Shown piece after piece: positions 7,655 through 19,520 of a DNA stretch of 64,000 nt. Each line of letters begins with the position of its first letter. Positions within the stretch are counted from its first letter, which is position 1. The stretch is from Azorhizobium sp965227945 (GTDB lineage Bacteria; Pseudomonadota; Alphaproteobacteria; Rhizobiales; Xanthobacteraceae), in the NCBI GenBank assembly GCA_965227945.1, contig CBDDGQ010000005.1, positions 1-64,000 on the forward strand, written 5' to 3'. A program made the translations under genes and the position numbers. The notes under the pieces were generated by a model. That model ran no database searches and was not told the origin of the DNA. It saw only the letters and a list, made by a program, of their open reading frames with translations.

Positions 7655-10600
7655 CTACTCTCCGGCATCGATGGGCAGCCTGAAGACAAAGGTGGTTCCG
7701 CCGCCCTCCGGCGAGAAGACATCCAGCGAGCCGCTGTGCGCCTGCATGATCGAGCGGCAGATGGCGAGCCCCATGCCCATGCCCTTGGACTTGGTCGTGT
7801 AGAAGGCCTCGAAGATCCGCTTCTGTGCATCGGGGCTGATCCCGCTGCCATTGTCCCGGACGGCGACGACGATGTGCATGTCTTCGAGCCGCGAGGTGAT
7901 GGTCAGCTCACGCCGGTCCACCGGCACCTGGGTCATGGCGTCAACGGCATTCGTCACCAGATTGAGGATGACCTGTTGCAGTTGGACCGGATCGGCAAAC
8001 ACCGGGGTCGGGTCGACCGCCAGGTGGGTCGAGACCCGGACCTCATGCTCCAGGATTTCCGCCTCAGTGAGGCGCAGAACCGTGGTGATCAGCTGATCCA
8101 TCAGGATCGGCTTAAGTTCCGCCGGTGCCTGCTTGGCCAGCGCGCGCAGGGCGCGGACGATCTCGGCGGCGCCGAGCCCGACTTTCTGGATGCTCTCCAG
8201 TCCCAGGATCGCCTCGGAGATGTCCGGGCTCTCCCGCTTCAGCCAGCGCAATCCGGCGCCGGCATGGGACACCATGCTCGCGAGCGGCTGATTGATCTCA
8301 TGGGCGATCGAGGCCGCCAGGGTGCCCATGATGGTCAGGTTCGAGGTCCGGGCGAGGTCCGCGCGGGCGTTGCGCAGGGCGGTCTCGGTCTGGGCCCGGC
8401 GGGCATTTTCCGCCAACAGCTCCGAATACAATCGCGCGGTTTCGATCGAGATCGCGGCCTGCGGCGCGAGGATCTCGATCATCGAGATCCGGCTGGCGCT
8501 GAAGACTCCGGGCGCCAGATTGTTTTCCAGATAGAGGATACCGATCAGAATCCCCTGGCGCATGAGTGGCAGGCACAGCAGCGAGCGCACCGAGCGTTCC
8601 GCCAACCCTGCCCGGTGGATCTCCGGCGCATCGGTCTGCGCATCCGCCAGCGACAGCGGCTGTTTGGATTTCACCACGCTGTTCAAGACCGACAGCGGGA
8701 TGGAGGCCGCGCTGGGGGCGGACTGGGCGATATCGACGATGACGTCGGAGCCGACGATCCGCCCGACCGCTTCGATGACCGGCTTTCCGTCGCGCATCAG
8801 CAGCAGGAGCCCGTATTGAGCGCCGGCATGCACGATCATGTTGCTCATCAATGTTTCCAGAAGTCGGTCCAGGGTGGTCTCTTCCGAGAGCGCCTGGGCC
8901 GTCTTCATGCCGATTTCCATATCGCGCGCGATCTGCCCGCCCGTGGCGGATGGCGCCGTGTCCACAGCGGTTTCGCTGGCCAGGAAGGGATGCAGGGCCT
9001 CCAGATGGCGGACCTTGCCGACGGCGCCCCAGCGCCGGTAGCAATCGTGCGCGGATCTCAGGTGCTGGTGTCCCGACAACTGGAGGCCGTTGGCCTCGCA
9101 CAGCATGCCGGCGAACTCGTGCGCCAGCGCCTGTTCGTGGATGAAGCCGCCCGCCGCCGCCGCACTCGCGGACTGCTCGTAGCATTTGAGCGCGAGCAGG
9201 CCATTCCCCCGCAAGCGCGCCAGTTCGGCCTCCACCAGCAGAAGCTTGTTGCGAAACGTCGCCGGATTCAGCGCCGACCATTGGACGAATTTTTCCCGCT
9301 TCACCGAGATCTTGTCGGCCGCCCCGAGGGGATTGGCCGACGCGCCGGAATCGTGCGCCGCGGCCAGGACCGAGAACAGGTTGCAATCGCAGACGTTGAT
9401 ATGCGCCGGGGTCGACCAGGACAGGTCGTCGGCGGTTGCCAGACGCGACGAGGCATCGTCGAAATCGCGGTAGAAGGTGGCCGTCATGCCGGCATAGAGA
9501 TGGGTCCAGAAGATCGTCGGGGAGGAATCGCTTTCCACATGGATCTGGTTGTCCCGCGTGACCATGTAGTAATTGCGGCGATAGTCGTGCTTTGTATAGC
9601 TGTCAATCAGACTGAGAACGTGTTGTTTCTGGGAATCGATGATGATTTCGATGTCTTTGTATTGAATCTGGCGGGTCAGGGCCAGGCCGTGCTCGATCTC
9701 CTTTTCGACGAGGCCGAGGGGAACGCCCATCACGAGGAGGTCGGAGACGATATGATTGCAGGCGTAGCAGGCCATGCCGAGGTCGCCCATGACGTAGCCT
9801 GCGGCCACGGCCTCGCGCGCATGGGTCAGCGCGTAGGACAATGGCTGCGTCCACGGGCTGACCTGGTCCATGGCCACCAAAGCGGCGGTCCGCTCCGCCT
9901 GATAGCGATGCCGCTCCACCAGCTTCAGCGCCGCCTGTCCATAAGCAAACCCGTCCTCATAGGCGCTGTACAAACTGGCAATGAACACGCCGAACCAGGC
10001 CAGACCATAAGCAGAGGCAGGGGTGGACCCATGCTGCAATGTCAGCTCAACAATCTTGGCCAAGTGCAGGAAGCTCAGCCCGTCATTCAGGAAGAAGGAG
10101 GCGATCAGCGTGCTGAGCAGCGCCATGGCTGCCTCGGCTTCCGTATTGTCGGTGGTCGCCAGGTGCCCGAGTTCTGATATATGCCGCCCCGCAAGGGCTG
10201 CTCGCACGGCCTCATAGGCCTGATCCAGCTGCGCGCGCGAGGGCTCCCTACCGAGGTGAATGCCCAGCAGGTCCAGACCTGCCAGCGCCGCGATGATGGC
10301 GCCTTCATAATCCGAGCGCAGCGTGTGCAGCGTGGCTTTGAGGCGGTAGGCCGCCGCCTTGTCCATGGCGGATGTGGAACGGGCGAGCAGGACATCGGCT
10401 TCCCGGCTGGCGTCGCTCAGTTGCGCTTGCGCGATCAGGCATTCGCACTGGAGTTTCTTGAGCGCATAGGCCACGGCATAATGATCGGACCACCAGCTGT
10501 CCTCCGACAGGCCGCGGGCGATCACCAGATAGTTCGATGCCTGTTCGATCGCGGCCGAGTTCTTGGCGCGCCGCGCGGCGGTGATGAGCGCCATGACGAA

Positions 10601-12823
10601 GGACACGCGCACCTCCGGCGCCAGCTCTGTCTTCGCGGCCCGCTCGATCTGGTTGGCGATCTCAAAGGCGAAATCATAGACCTGATCCTGCCAGATGTCG
10701 GCCATGATCCGGGCGATGCGGGCGTGCGCGGGGGGGCGTTCGCCAGGAGCGGTCAGCGCGTAGGCGGCTTCCAGAATGCGATCGTGGGAAAAGATGTAGC
10801 CGGTCCCATCGCGCAGCAGGAGCCCGGCCTCGACCAAGGGCTGGGCTTTCCGGCGGATCTGGTCCGCCGGGAAACCGGTCACCAGCGACAGTAACGCCTC
10901 GTCGCAGCGGGGCCCGATGCAGGCCAGATGGCGCAGGATGTCACGGCCGTCGTCGGGCAGGCGCTCGAGGCGGCGCACCATGAGGTCGATGACGTTGTCC
11001 GCATGATCATAGCGGGCAACCTCCGCACCGTCCCAGGTCCAGCTTCGGCCCTCCGCCGCATAGAGGATGACATTGTCATCCACCAGGGTGCGCAGGAGTT
11101 GATTGACGAAGAAGGGATTGCCCGCCGTCTTCTCGTAGACCACCCGCGCCAGCGGCGCGACGTTCGCCTCCTCGTCATTCATGCTGCGCGCGATCATCTG
11201 CGCGACATCGCTGACGGAGAGGGCGCCCACCTCGATCTCCGTCACCCCAAGCTCACTGCCCCGCAGCACCGTCAAGACCCCGCCGGGCCCCACCAGGTGT
11301 TCGGCCTCCTGATCGCGATACGCGGCCACCAGCAGCACATTGCCGGGGGGATCTGCTGCAAATGTCTTCAGGTAGGCGATGGTGGACTCGTCGGCCCACT
11401 GCAGATCGTCCAGGAACAAGATGAGGGGCGCGCCTTGCTCCACGAACGCGGAGAGGGTGTGCTGGATGGCCCGATGCACGCGCGTCTGCGCCTGCTGCAT
11501 CGGCCCATCGGCCAACGCCACCGTGCGACCGATGATGAACTCCATTTCAGGAACGAGCTCGGCGATCAGCTCGCCTTGGCCCGCAAGCTTCGCCCCCATG
11601 CGCTCGCGCGCGGCACCGAAGTCGGCGGAGTCCGCGGTGAGCAGACGCGCGGTGAGGGTTCTGATGGCCTGTGCAATCGGGGCATAGGGAATGTCCCGCT
11701 GCATCTGATCACTCTTGCCAGCGGCAAACTGGGCGGCGGTGGAGCCGATGATTTTCGCCACACCTTCCACCAGCTTGGATTTCCCCGAGCCGGCGGCGCC
11801 CGAAAGGAAGGCGATCTCGCTCTGGCCGCTGTCGATCACCCGTCGGAACGCGTCGGTGAGCGCCTGGGTCTCGGCCGCCCGCCCGAACAGGGTCTGCAGC
11901 CCCAGGATCAAGGTCTGAGGCTCCGCGCTTCCCAGGGCGAAAGTCGCGATGTCCCCCTTGGCCTCCCAGTCGCCCCGGCAGCGAACCAGATCCGCCTGGA
12001 GCGCCGTCGCACTTTGGTAGCGATGGGCGGGGTCCTTGGCGATCAGCTTCAGGACGATGTCGCTGAGAACCTCCGGGATCTCCGGGCGCAGACGGTTCGC
12101 GGGGATCGGCTGCACCGCCACATGCGCGTGGAGCCAGCCGGCCGGCGAGTCCGCCTTCAGCGGATAGTGGCCGGTGAGCAGCGCGTAGAAGGTCACGCCC
12201 AGGGAATAGAGATCGCTGCGTTCGTCCTCATAAGGATGGTCCGGGCGCGCCTGCTCGGGGGCCATATGAGCCAGGTCGTCCGTGTCCAGCTGCAGGTCCG
12301 GCCCGGCGCTGTCGCGCCCGATCACGACGCCATAGCCAAATGACGAAAGGCGCACACGCCCGTCGGCTTCGACCACCAGGCTCGGGGATCGGAGGTGCCG
12401 ATGCAGCACCTTGCAGGCGTGGGTGCGGGCCAAGGCGCTGGTGGCTTCCACCGCAACGGACAGAAAGCGGCCGATGGGCATGGGCGCCGCGCCGGGGCCC
12501 TGCTGAAGCGAACCGCCGCCGGTGTCTTCGAACACCAGCAGGAGGTCCGTATTGGTGCGGATCATCCCCAGCGGCGTGCGCGCCCACCGCGCGTCCAGCC
12601 GCTCCCCCAGGGTGTATTCATTCTCGAGGCGCTGGCAGGCCGCCGCGGATTTCCAGCGCGCGCTCGCCACCAGCCAGGTCGTATGGGTGACCGGGTCGAA
12701 CAGACGATGATGCGAAATCTCATGATCAGAGTGAAGAAAATCCTGGTTGCATCGATTGTACCAATCGATATCCAACCGGGGCCTGTCTGGTTGAGCGGGA
12801 GTCGTGTCGTCTACATTCATCAT
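7655..12823 (-). CDS. Giant hybrid sensor: kinase-like domain, AAA ATPase, GAF and histidine kinase
   Basis: A 1722-residue cytoplasmic protein of the known serine/threonine kinase-ATPase-histidine kinase class. Residues about 20-280 form a protein-kinase-like fold (APE at 188-190, then RSDLYSLGVTFY). Its catalytic loop reads HRH at 141-143 instead of HRD, and the DFG site reads SFG at 161-163, so it is probably a pseudokinase. A P-loop GAAGSGKS at 342-349 and Walker B LILFLDDLQWADES mark an AAA-type ATPase. A long helical, TPR-like middle follows. A GAF domain lies at roughly 1290-1440. The C-terminus has the H-box AHEINQPL (His1508), the N-box Asn1625, DNGSGI, and a GMGMGL lid, all intact. 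It has no receiver; the stand-alone receiver at 5226 is a candidate partner. Two ATGs (12823, 12820) are possible starts. Confidence 0.9.
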   Translation of the reverse strand: MMNVDDTTPAQPDRPRLDIDWYNRCNQDFLHSDHEISHHRLFDPVTHTTWLVASARWKSAAACQRLENEYTLGERLDARWARTPLGMIRTNTDLLLVFEDTGGGSLQQGPGAAPMPIGRFLSVAVEATSALARTHACKVLHRHLRSPSLVVEADGRVRLSSFGYGVVIGRDSAGPDLQLDTDDLAHMAPEQARPDHPYEDERSDLYSLGVTFYALLTGHYPLKADSPAGWLHAHVAVQPIPANRLRPEIPEVLSDIVLKLIAKDPAHRYQSATALQADLVRCRGDWEAKGDIATFALGSAEPQTLILGLQTLFGRAAETQALTDAFRRVIDSGQSEIAFLSGAAGSGKSKLVEGVAKIIGSTAAQFAAGKSDQMQRDIPYAPIAQAIRTLTARLLTADSADFGAARERMGAKLAGQGELIAELVPEMEFIIGRTVALADGPMQQAQTRVHRAIQHTLSAFVEQGAPLILFLDDLQWADESTIAYLKTFAADPPGNVLLVAAYRDQEAEHLVGPGGVLTVLRGSELGVTEIEVGALSVSDVAQMIARSMNDEEANVAPLARVVYEKTAGNPFFVNQLLRTLVDDNVILYAAEGRSWTWDGAEVARYDHADNVIDLMVRRLERLPDDGRDILRHLACIGPRCDEALLSLVTGFPADQIRRKAQPLVEAGLLLRDGTGYIFSHDRILEAAYALTAPGERPPAHARIARIMADIWQDQVYDFAFEIANQIERAAKTELAPEVRVSFVMALITAARRAKNSAAIEQASNYLVIARGLSEDSWWSDHYAVAYALKKLQCECLIAQAQLSDASREADVLLARSTSAMDKAAAYRLKATLHTLRSDYEGAIIAALAGLDLLGIHLGREPSRAQLDQAYEAVRAALAGRHISELGHLATTDNTEAEAAMALLSTLIASFFLNDGLSFLHLAKIVELTLQHGSTPASAYGLAWFGVFIASLYSAYEDGFAYGQAALKLVERHRYQAERTAALVAMDQVSPWTQPLSYALTHAREAVAAGYVMGDLGMACYACNHIVSDLLVMGVPLGLVEKEIEHGLALTRQIQYKDIEIIIDSQKQHVLSLIDSYTKHDYRRNYYMVTRDNQIHVESDSSPTIFWTHLYAGMTATFYRDFDDASSRLATADDLSWSTPAHINVCDCNLFSVLAAAHDSGASANPLGAADKISVKREKFVQWSALNPATFRNKLLLVEAELARLRGNGLLALKCYEQSASAAAAGGFIHEQALAHEFAGMLCEANGLQLSGHQHLRSAHDCYRRWGAVGKVRHLEALHPFLASETAVDTAPSATGGQIARDMEIGMKTAQALSEETTLDRLLETLMSNMIVHAGAQYGLLLLMRDGKPVIEAVGRIVGSDVIVDIAQSAPSAASIPLSVLNSVVKSKQPLSLADAQTDAPEIHRAGLAERSVRSLLCLPLMRQGILIGILYLENNLAPGVFSASRISMIEILAPQAAISIETARLYSELLAENARRAQTETALRNARADLARTSNLTIMGTLAASIAHEINQPLASMVSHAGAGLRWLKRESPDISEAILGLESIQKVGLGAAEIVRALRALAKQAPAELKPILMDQLITTVLRLTEAEILEHEVRVSTHLAVDPTPVFADPVQLQQVILNLVTNAVDAMTQVPVDRRELTITSRLEDMHIVVAVRDNGSGISPDAQKRIFEAFYTTKSKGMGMGLAICRSIMQAHSGSLDVFSPEGGGTTFVFRLPIDAGE

Positions 12824-13551
12824 CTTCGATCACGCACTCGCTATCCAATAAGATGCTTTATTATCGTTGTCTTAAACGGGAGAGGAGGTGCCGCCGTGCA
12901 GGATCGAGCGGTCTGCGCAAACAATGCCGTGACCCGCCCACACACTCAGCGCAACTGCGGGGATCCGGGTGACAGGCGGCGTGCGGTGACACAGGGCCCC
13001 GGACGGCGTGACACCACCGCAGGGGCGGCGCTGCTGTCGGCTTCGCGCACAGCCAGTCCTGCGTCCGGAATCATCCTCATACGGCACATGTCCAATCGTC
13101 TCGATCGCTTCGGGCCGCAGACCCGCGCGGCGCGCGCCTCCAGGCCGCTGGCATCGACGTCGGCGCACCGCGTCGCTGGAGCGGGGCAGGTGAATCTCAC
13201 CTTGTGAATGCCGTGGATTCCACCCATCGTCTTCCGCATTCGCACGGTCGTTTCACCCCGTCCCCGCAGGACCGGCGGCCGGCGCGGAGTGCGTCCTCAG
13301 AGGTTCGCATCCGTCCTTCGATCACGTCTGGACCACTGCGCGGGACCGCAGGTGCTCTCTCAATAGGGCGCCTCGAGATGGCCCACCGCGCGTTTGCGCC
13401 GCCACGGGATCCCGGGCGACCCGTGCAGCGGTCCGTCTCCAGCGTTGATCCGATCCAAAAGGAATGCGGGAACGTTTGCACGAATAGCAAGTATATCGCA
13501 TACGCCGCAGCATTGGAGGCTGACGATCTGTTCATAAAAGCTTTGACTAGC

Positions 13552-13559
13552 ACCTAGGT
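13552..13559. promoter_or_regulatory. ACCTAGGT palindrome upstream of the AraC-type gene
   Basis: The 8-bp core, followed by ATG, repeats the right part of the 14-bp palindrome at 4961-4974. It lies about 110 bp before the AraC-type start codon. A shared regulator is possible. Confidence 0.33.
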
Positions 13560-13630
13560 ATGAGAAGAGTAGCCATAAGCGGGAGCTGGCTTGCCTTATG
13601 GTGGATGGAGGAATGGCGAGCGAGGCAGCA

Positions 13631-13655
13631 TTCTTGATCCGAACGAGATCAAGAA
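13631..13655. promoter_or_regulatory. Inverted repeat directly before the AraC-type ribosome site
   Basis: TTCTTGATC and GATCAAGAA are perfect 9-bp arms around CGAACGA. The repeat ends one base before the GGAG ribosome site. It could be an autoregulatory operator or an mRNA leader hairpin. Confidence 0.4.
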
Positions 13656-13667
13656 CGGAGCCCCCGC

Positions 13668-14597
13668 ATGCTGACCGATCTTTCCCAGCCCCACACCCAT
13701 GGCGAGGCGACGCCGCGGCTCGGATCCGCCGCGGTGGCGCACGCCCGCCATGCGGTTGCCGGCGTGGGCGCGGGCGCGCACGCCGGGTTGGCTGAGGCCG
13801 GCGCGAGACCGGATCGGGTCTCCCCGCCGGCCTTCGTCTTGCAACCGCCCATGGCGCGCTTTGAATTCAGGAGCCTGACGCTGGTGCTGACGGGGCTGCC
13901 CGCGTCCCGGCCCGCCCGCGACGGCGATGCGGCCCCCATCGAAGTAATCCGATGCAAGATGACGCGGCAGGGGCCGATGACGCGGCCGACGCTGCATCTC
14001 TGGGTACGCGGGGCCCCGCCAGTGCTGTTCGGGGCGGCGCCACTGGGCGCGGGCGGCGAGGGGGCAGGGGAGGGCGACCGGCGGCTGCAAAAGGACGCCG
14101 GGTTGGAGCGCCTGCTGCGCACCCTGAGCGTGGCGCGGGATGCGGAGGCCGAGCTTGGGGCGACGTGCGCGAATGCGGTGGGCCTGGCGATCGTCAGCCG
14201 CATCGCCACCCTGCGCGCCGCAGCGGAGGATGACGCGCCCCGGCGTGCGAAGAGCGCCTTGCCGAAATGGCGGCTGAAGCGCGTCACGGAATATGTCGAT
14301 GCCCATCTGGTCGAGACCGTCACGCTGGCGGACCTGGCTGAGGTGGCGGGACTGACGCGCATGCATTTCGCCGCGCAGTTTCGGGTGGCGACGGGCATGC
14401 GCCCGCATGAATACCTGCTGCGTCGGCGTGTCGCCCGGGCGCAGGAACTGCTCGCGGTTCCCGGCGCGTCGCTGGTGGATGTGGCGCTGAGCGTCGGCTT
14501 CCAGACCCAGGCGCATTTCACAACGGTGTTCAAGCGCTTCACCGGGCAGACCCCGCACCGCTGGCGGTGCGCGCTCGACAGCTTGGCCTGCGACTGA
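13668..14597 (+). CDS. AraC family transcriptional regulator
   Basis: A 309-residue protein whose last 105 residues form the AraC DNA-binding domain. Two helix-turn-helix motifs are visible: VTLADLAEVAGLTRMHFAAQF, and ASLVDVALSVGFQTQAHFTTVF followed by KRFTGQTPHRWR. The N-terminal half shows no recognisable cupin motif and its Ala/Gly-rich start may be disordered. It stands 83 bases upstream of, and parallel to, the YdeP-type oxidoreductase and cytochrome bd genes. It is therefore the likely regulator of that operon. The inducer is unknown. Confidence 0.9.
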   Translation: MLTDLSQPHTHGEATPRLGSAAVAHARHAVAGVGAGAHAGLAEAGARPDRVSPPAFVLQPPMARFEFRSLTLVLTGLPASRPARDGDAAPIEVIRCKMTRQGPMTRPTLHLWVRGAPPVLFGAAPLGAGGEGAGEGDRRLQKDAGLERLLRTLSVARDAEAELGATCANAVGLAIVSRIATLRAAAEDDAPRRAKSALPKWRLKRVTEYVDAHLVETVTLADLAEVAGLTRMHFAAQFRVATGMRPHEYLLRRRVARAQELLAVPGASLVDVALSVGFQTQAHFTTVFKRFTGQTPHRWRCALDSLACD

Positions 14598-14680
14598 CAG
14601 CACCAGGCCCTGCGCCCACACGCCGCCGGAACATCCCACCACCCCTCGCATTCTGCCCGTAACCCAACCGGAGCCGGCCG

Positions 14681-16996
<2,316 letters not shown>

Positions 16997-16998
16997 CC

Positions 16999-18423
16999 AT
17001 GGACGCGCTGCTGCTCTCCCGCATCCAATTTGCCTTCACCATCGGCTTCCACATCCTGTGGCCGACCTTCAGCATCGGCATCGCCTGCTATGTCGCCTGC
17101 CTCAGCGGCCTGTGGTGGCGGACCCAGCGCACCGTCTATCGCGATCTGATGCGGTTCTGGAGCCGCATCTTCGCCATGGGCTTCGGCATGGGGGTCATCA
17201 CCGGCGTGGTGCTGAGCTATGAGATCGGCACCAATTGGGCCGGCTATTCCCGCGCCGTGAGCAACGTCATCGGCCCGCTGTTCATGTACGAGGTCCTGAC
17301 CGCCTTCTTCCTGGAGGCCGGCTTCATCGGCATCGTGCTGTTCGGCGAGGGCCGGGTCAGCCGCGGCGTGCATTTCTTTGCCTGCTGCATGGTCGCGCTC
17401 GGCACCTTGCTCAGCGCCACCTGGATCATCGCCACCAATTCCTGGATGCAGACGCCGGCGGGGGCGGTGGCCGATGCCCAGGGCATCTTCCATGTCACCG
17501 ACTGGTGGCAGGTGATCTTCAGCCCGTCTTTCCCGTACCGGCTGCTGCACATGGTGTGCGCCAGCTTCCTCACCGGCTCGTTCGTCGTCGCCGGCGTGTC
17601 CGCCTTCCATCTGTGGCAGCGCCGGCATCTGCGCACCGCGCGCACGGCGTTCTCCATGGCCATGTGGGCGGCGCTCGTGCTGGCGCCGGCGCAGATCATC
17701 ATCGGCGACATGCACGGCCGCAACACGCTCCAATACCAGCCCACCAAGCTGGCGGCGATGGAGGGGCTGTGGGACACCGGGAAAGGCGTGCCGGCGGTGC
17801 TGTTCGCCTGGCCCGACATGACAGAGGCGCGCAACCGCTTCGCCGTCGAAGTGCCGCATCTGGCAAGCCTCTATCTCACCCATTCCTGGGATGGCGAGGT
17901 CCAGGGGCTGACGGCGGTGCCGGCCGCGGATCGGCCCTATGTGCCCATCGTGTTCTTCGCCTTCCGGATCATGGCCGGCATCGGCATCCTGCTGCTGGCG
18001 ACCGCGATCACCGGGCTGGTGCTGCGCCTGCGCGGGCGGCTCTATGAAACCCGCTGGTTCCAGACACTGGCCATGGGGGTCACGCCGCTGGGCTTCGTGG
18101 CGGTGATCGCCGGTTGGACGGTGACCGAAGCCGGCCGGCAGCCATATGTGGTCTACGGCCTCATGCGCACCGCCGATGCGGTGGCGCCGGTTTCGGCCGG
18201 GGCGGTGAGCGCGACGTTGATCGCCTTCTTCCTCATCTACAATGTGCTGCTGCTCACCTTCTTCTGGTTCGGGGCCCGCACCGTGCTCAAGGGGCCGGAG
18301 GGCGAACCGGCGCAGGAGGCGTGGCGCGCGCGCCCCGGCCCGGATCGCTCGGTGCTGGGCCTTGCCACCCATCCATCCCTCACCACACCGCAGTCCGGCC
18401 TCCAGCCGGCTCCGGGGGAGTAG
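16999..18423 (+). CDS. cydA: Cytochrome bd ubiquinol oxidase subunit I, cyanide-insensitive type
   Basis: A 474-residue membrane protein and haem-bearing subunit of a bd-type quinol oxidase. The N-terminus MDALLLSRIQFAFTIGFHIL places the first haem ligand at His18. GFGMGVITGVVLSYEIGTNW and MYEVLTAFFLEAGFIGIVLFGEGRVSRGVHF are family blocks. The quinol-binding loop is short and the total length is below the E. coli enzyme, as in cyanide-insensitive oxidases. It is second in a tight operon after the YdeP-type gene, followed by subunit II. Confidence 0.93.
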   Translation: MDALLLSRIQFAFTIGFHILWPTFSIGIACYVACLSGLWWRTQRTVYRDLMRFWSRIFAMGFGMGVITGVVLSYEIGTNWAGYSRAVSNVIGPLFMYEVLTAFFLEAGFIGIVLFGEGRVSRGVHFFACCMVALGTLLSATWIIATNSWMQTPAGAVADAQGIFHVTDWWQVIFSPSFPYRLLHMVCASFLTGSFVVAGVSAFHLWQRRHLRTARTAFSMAMWAALVLAPAQIIIGDMHGRNTLQYQPTKLAAMEGLWDTGKGVPAVLFAWPDMTEARNRFAVEVPHLASLYLTHSWDGEVQGLTAVPAADRPYVPIVFFAFRIMAGIGILLLATAITGLVLRLRGRLYETRWFQTLAMGVTPLGFVAVIAGWTVTEAGRQPYVVYGLMRTADAVAPVSAGAVSATLIAFFLIYNVLLLTFFWFGARTVLKGPEGEPAQEAWRARPGPDRSVLGLATHPSLTTPQSGLQPAPGE

Positions 18424-18427
18424 CGCC

Positions 18428-19432
18428 ATGGACCTGCCTCTGTTGTTCGCACTCGTCGCTGCCGGTGCGGTGGTGATCTATGTCCTCGCCGACGGCTTCG
18501 ATCTGGGGGTCGGGATCCTGTTCCTGTTCGCCCCCCGCGATGGCGACCGCGACGTGATGATGGCCAGCGTGGAGCCGGTCTGGGACGGCAACGAAACCTG
18601 GCTGGTGATGGGCGGCACCTTGCTGCTCGCGGCGTTCCCCGCCGCTTATTATGTGCTGCTGCCGGCGCTCTATCTGCCAGTGGTGTTCATGCTGTTCGCG
18701 CTGATCGGGCGCGGCATCGCCTTCGCCTTCCGGCTTCAGACCGTGCGCTTCCGCCGGATCTGGGACGTGGTGTTCGCGGGGGGATCGGCGCTGGCGGTGT
18801 TCTGCCAGGGCCTCATTCTGGGGGGCCTGATCGGTGGCATTCCCATGCAGGACGGCATGTATGCGGGCGGGGCGTTCAGCTGCCTGACCATTCTCGGTGT
18901 GCTGTGCGGTGCCGGCCTGGTGGGAGGCTATGCCCTGCTCGGCGCGGGCTGGCTGATCTGGAAGACCGAGGGCACCACGCAGGTGTTCGCGCGGGAGATC
19001 GCCCATGCGGCGCTGATCCTGACCATGGGCATGATGGTGCTGGTCAGCGGCTGGACCGCCTTGACCGAGCCGGATGTGGCACGGCGGTGGTTCGAGGGGG
19101 CGCATCTGCTCTTTCTCGCGCCGATCCCCCTGCTCACGCTGGGCGTCGCCGTCGGCCTCTGGAAGAGCCTGTGGAGCGAGTGGGAGGTGGGGCCATTCCT
19201 TCTGGCCATCGCGCTGTTCCTGCTGGGCTTTGCAGGGTTGGTGGTCAGCCTGTGGCCCTATATCGTGCCCTGGCAGGTGACCTTGTGGGACGGCGCCAGC
19301 GATCCGCAGACCCTGGGCTTCGCCGTCTACGGCGTGGTATTGGTGCTGCCCATTGTCCTCGCCTACCAGGCCCACGCGTATTGGGTGTTCCGGGGCAAGA
19401 CGCGGCCGCTGGATGCCTACGGGGCGCAGTGA
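18428..19432 (+). CDS. cydB: Cytochrome bd ubiquinol oxidase subunit II
   Basis: A 334-residue polytopic membrane subunit that pairs with CydA. It opens MDLPLLFALVAAGAVVIYVL, then ADGFDLGVGIL, with the typical WDGNETWLVMGG block near residue 58. I use the ATG at 18428. A GGGGGAG ribosome site at 18413-18419 overlaps the end of cydA, giving a four-base gap between the genes. An upstream open frame is out of place. No CydX-like small gene is visible after it. Confidence 0.92.
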   Translation: MDLPLLFALVAAGAVVIYVLADGFDLGVGILFLFAPRDGDRDVMMASVEPVWDGNETWLVMGGTLLLAAFPAAYYVLLPALYLPVVFMLFALIGRGIAFAFRLQTVRFRRIWDVVFAGGSALAVFCQGLILGGLIGGIPMQDGMYAGGAFSCLTILGVLCGAGLVGGYALLGAGWLIWKTEGTTQVFAREIAHAALILTMGMMVLVSGWTALTEPDVARRWFEGAHLLFLAPIPLLTLGVAVGLWKSLWSEWEVGPFLLAIALFLLGFAGLVVSLWPYIVPWQVTLWDGASDPQTLGFAVYGVVLVLPIVLAYQAHAYWVFRGKTRPLDAYGAQ

Positions 19433-19520
19433 CATCTCGGGTCGCGGGTCGCCACCTCCGGCTGGCCGCGTGCCGCATCGGGCACGCCGTCGATCGGCCG
19501 GCAACGCAAAGGAGCAGACA

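Larger units (their letters stand above)
12824..13667. other. Long intergenic region, no convincing gene
   Basis: About 840 bases between the divergent giant kinase and the AraC-type gene. Open frames of about 100 codons exist on both strands (for example 13204-13557 plus) but lack family resemblance, ribosome sites or typical composition. The stretch from 13490 to 13620 is AT-richer and looks promoter-like. It holds an ACCTAGGT palindrome (13552-13559) and an inverted repeat (13631-13655). Confidence 0.5.

Noticed and set aside
13197..13557. Overlapping open frames of about 118 codons on both strands in the gap before the AraC gene
   Set aside because: They mirror one another, show no motifs, and the codon pattern looks random.
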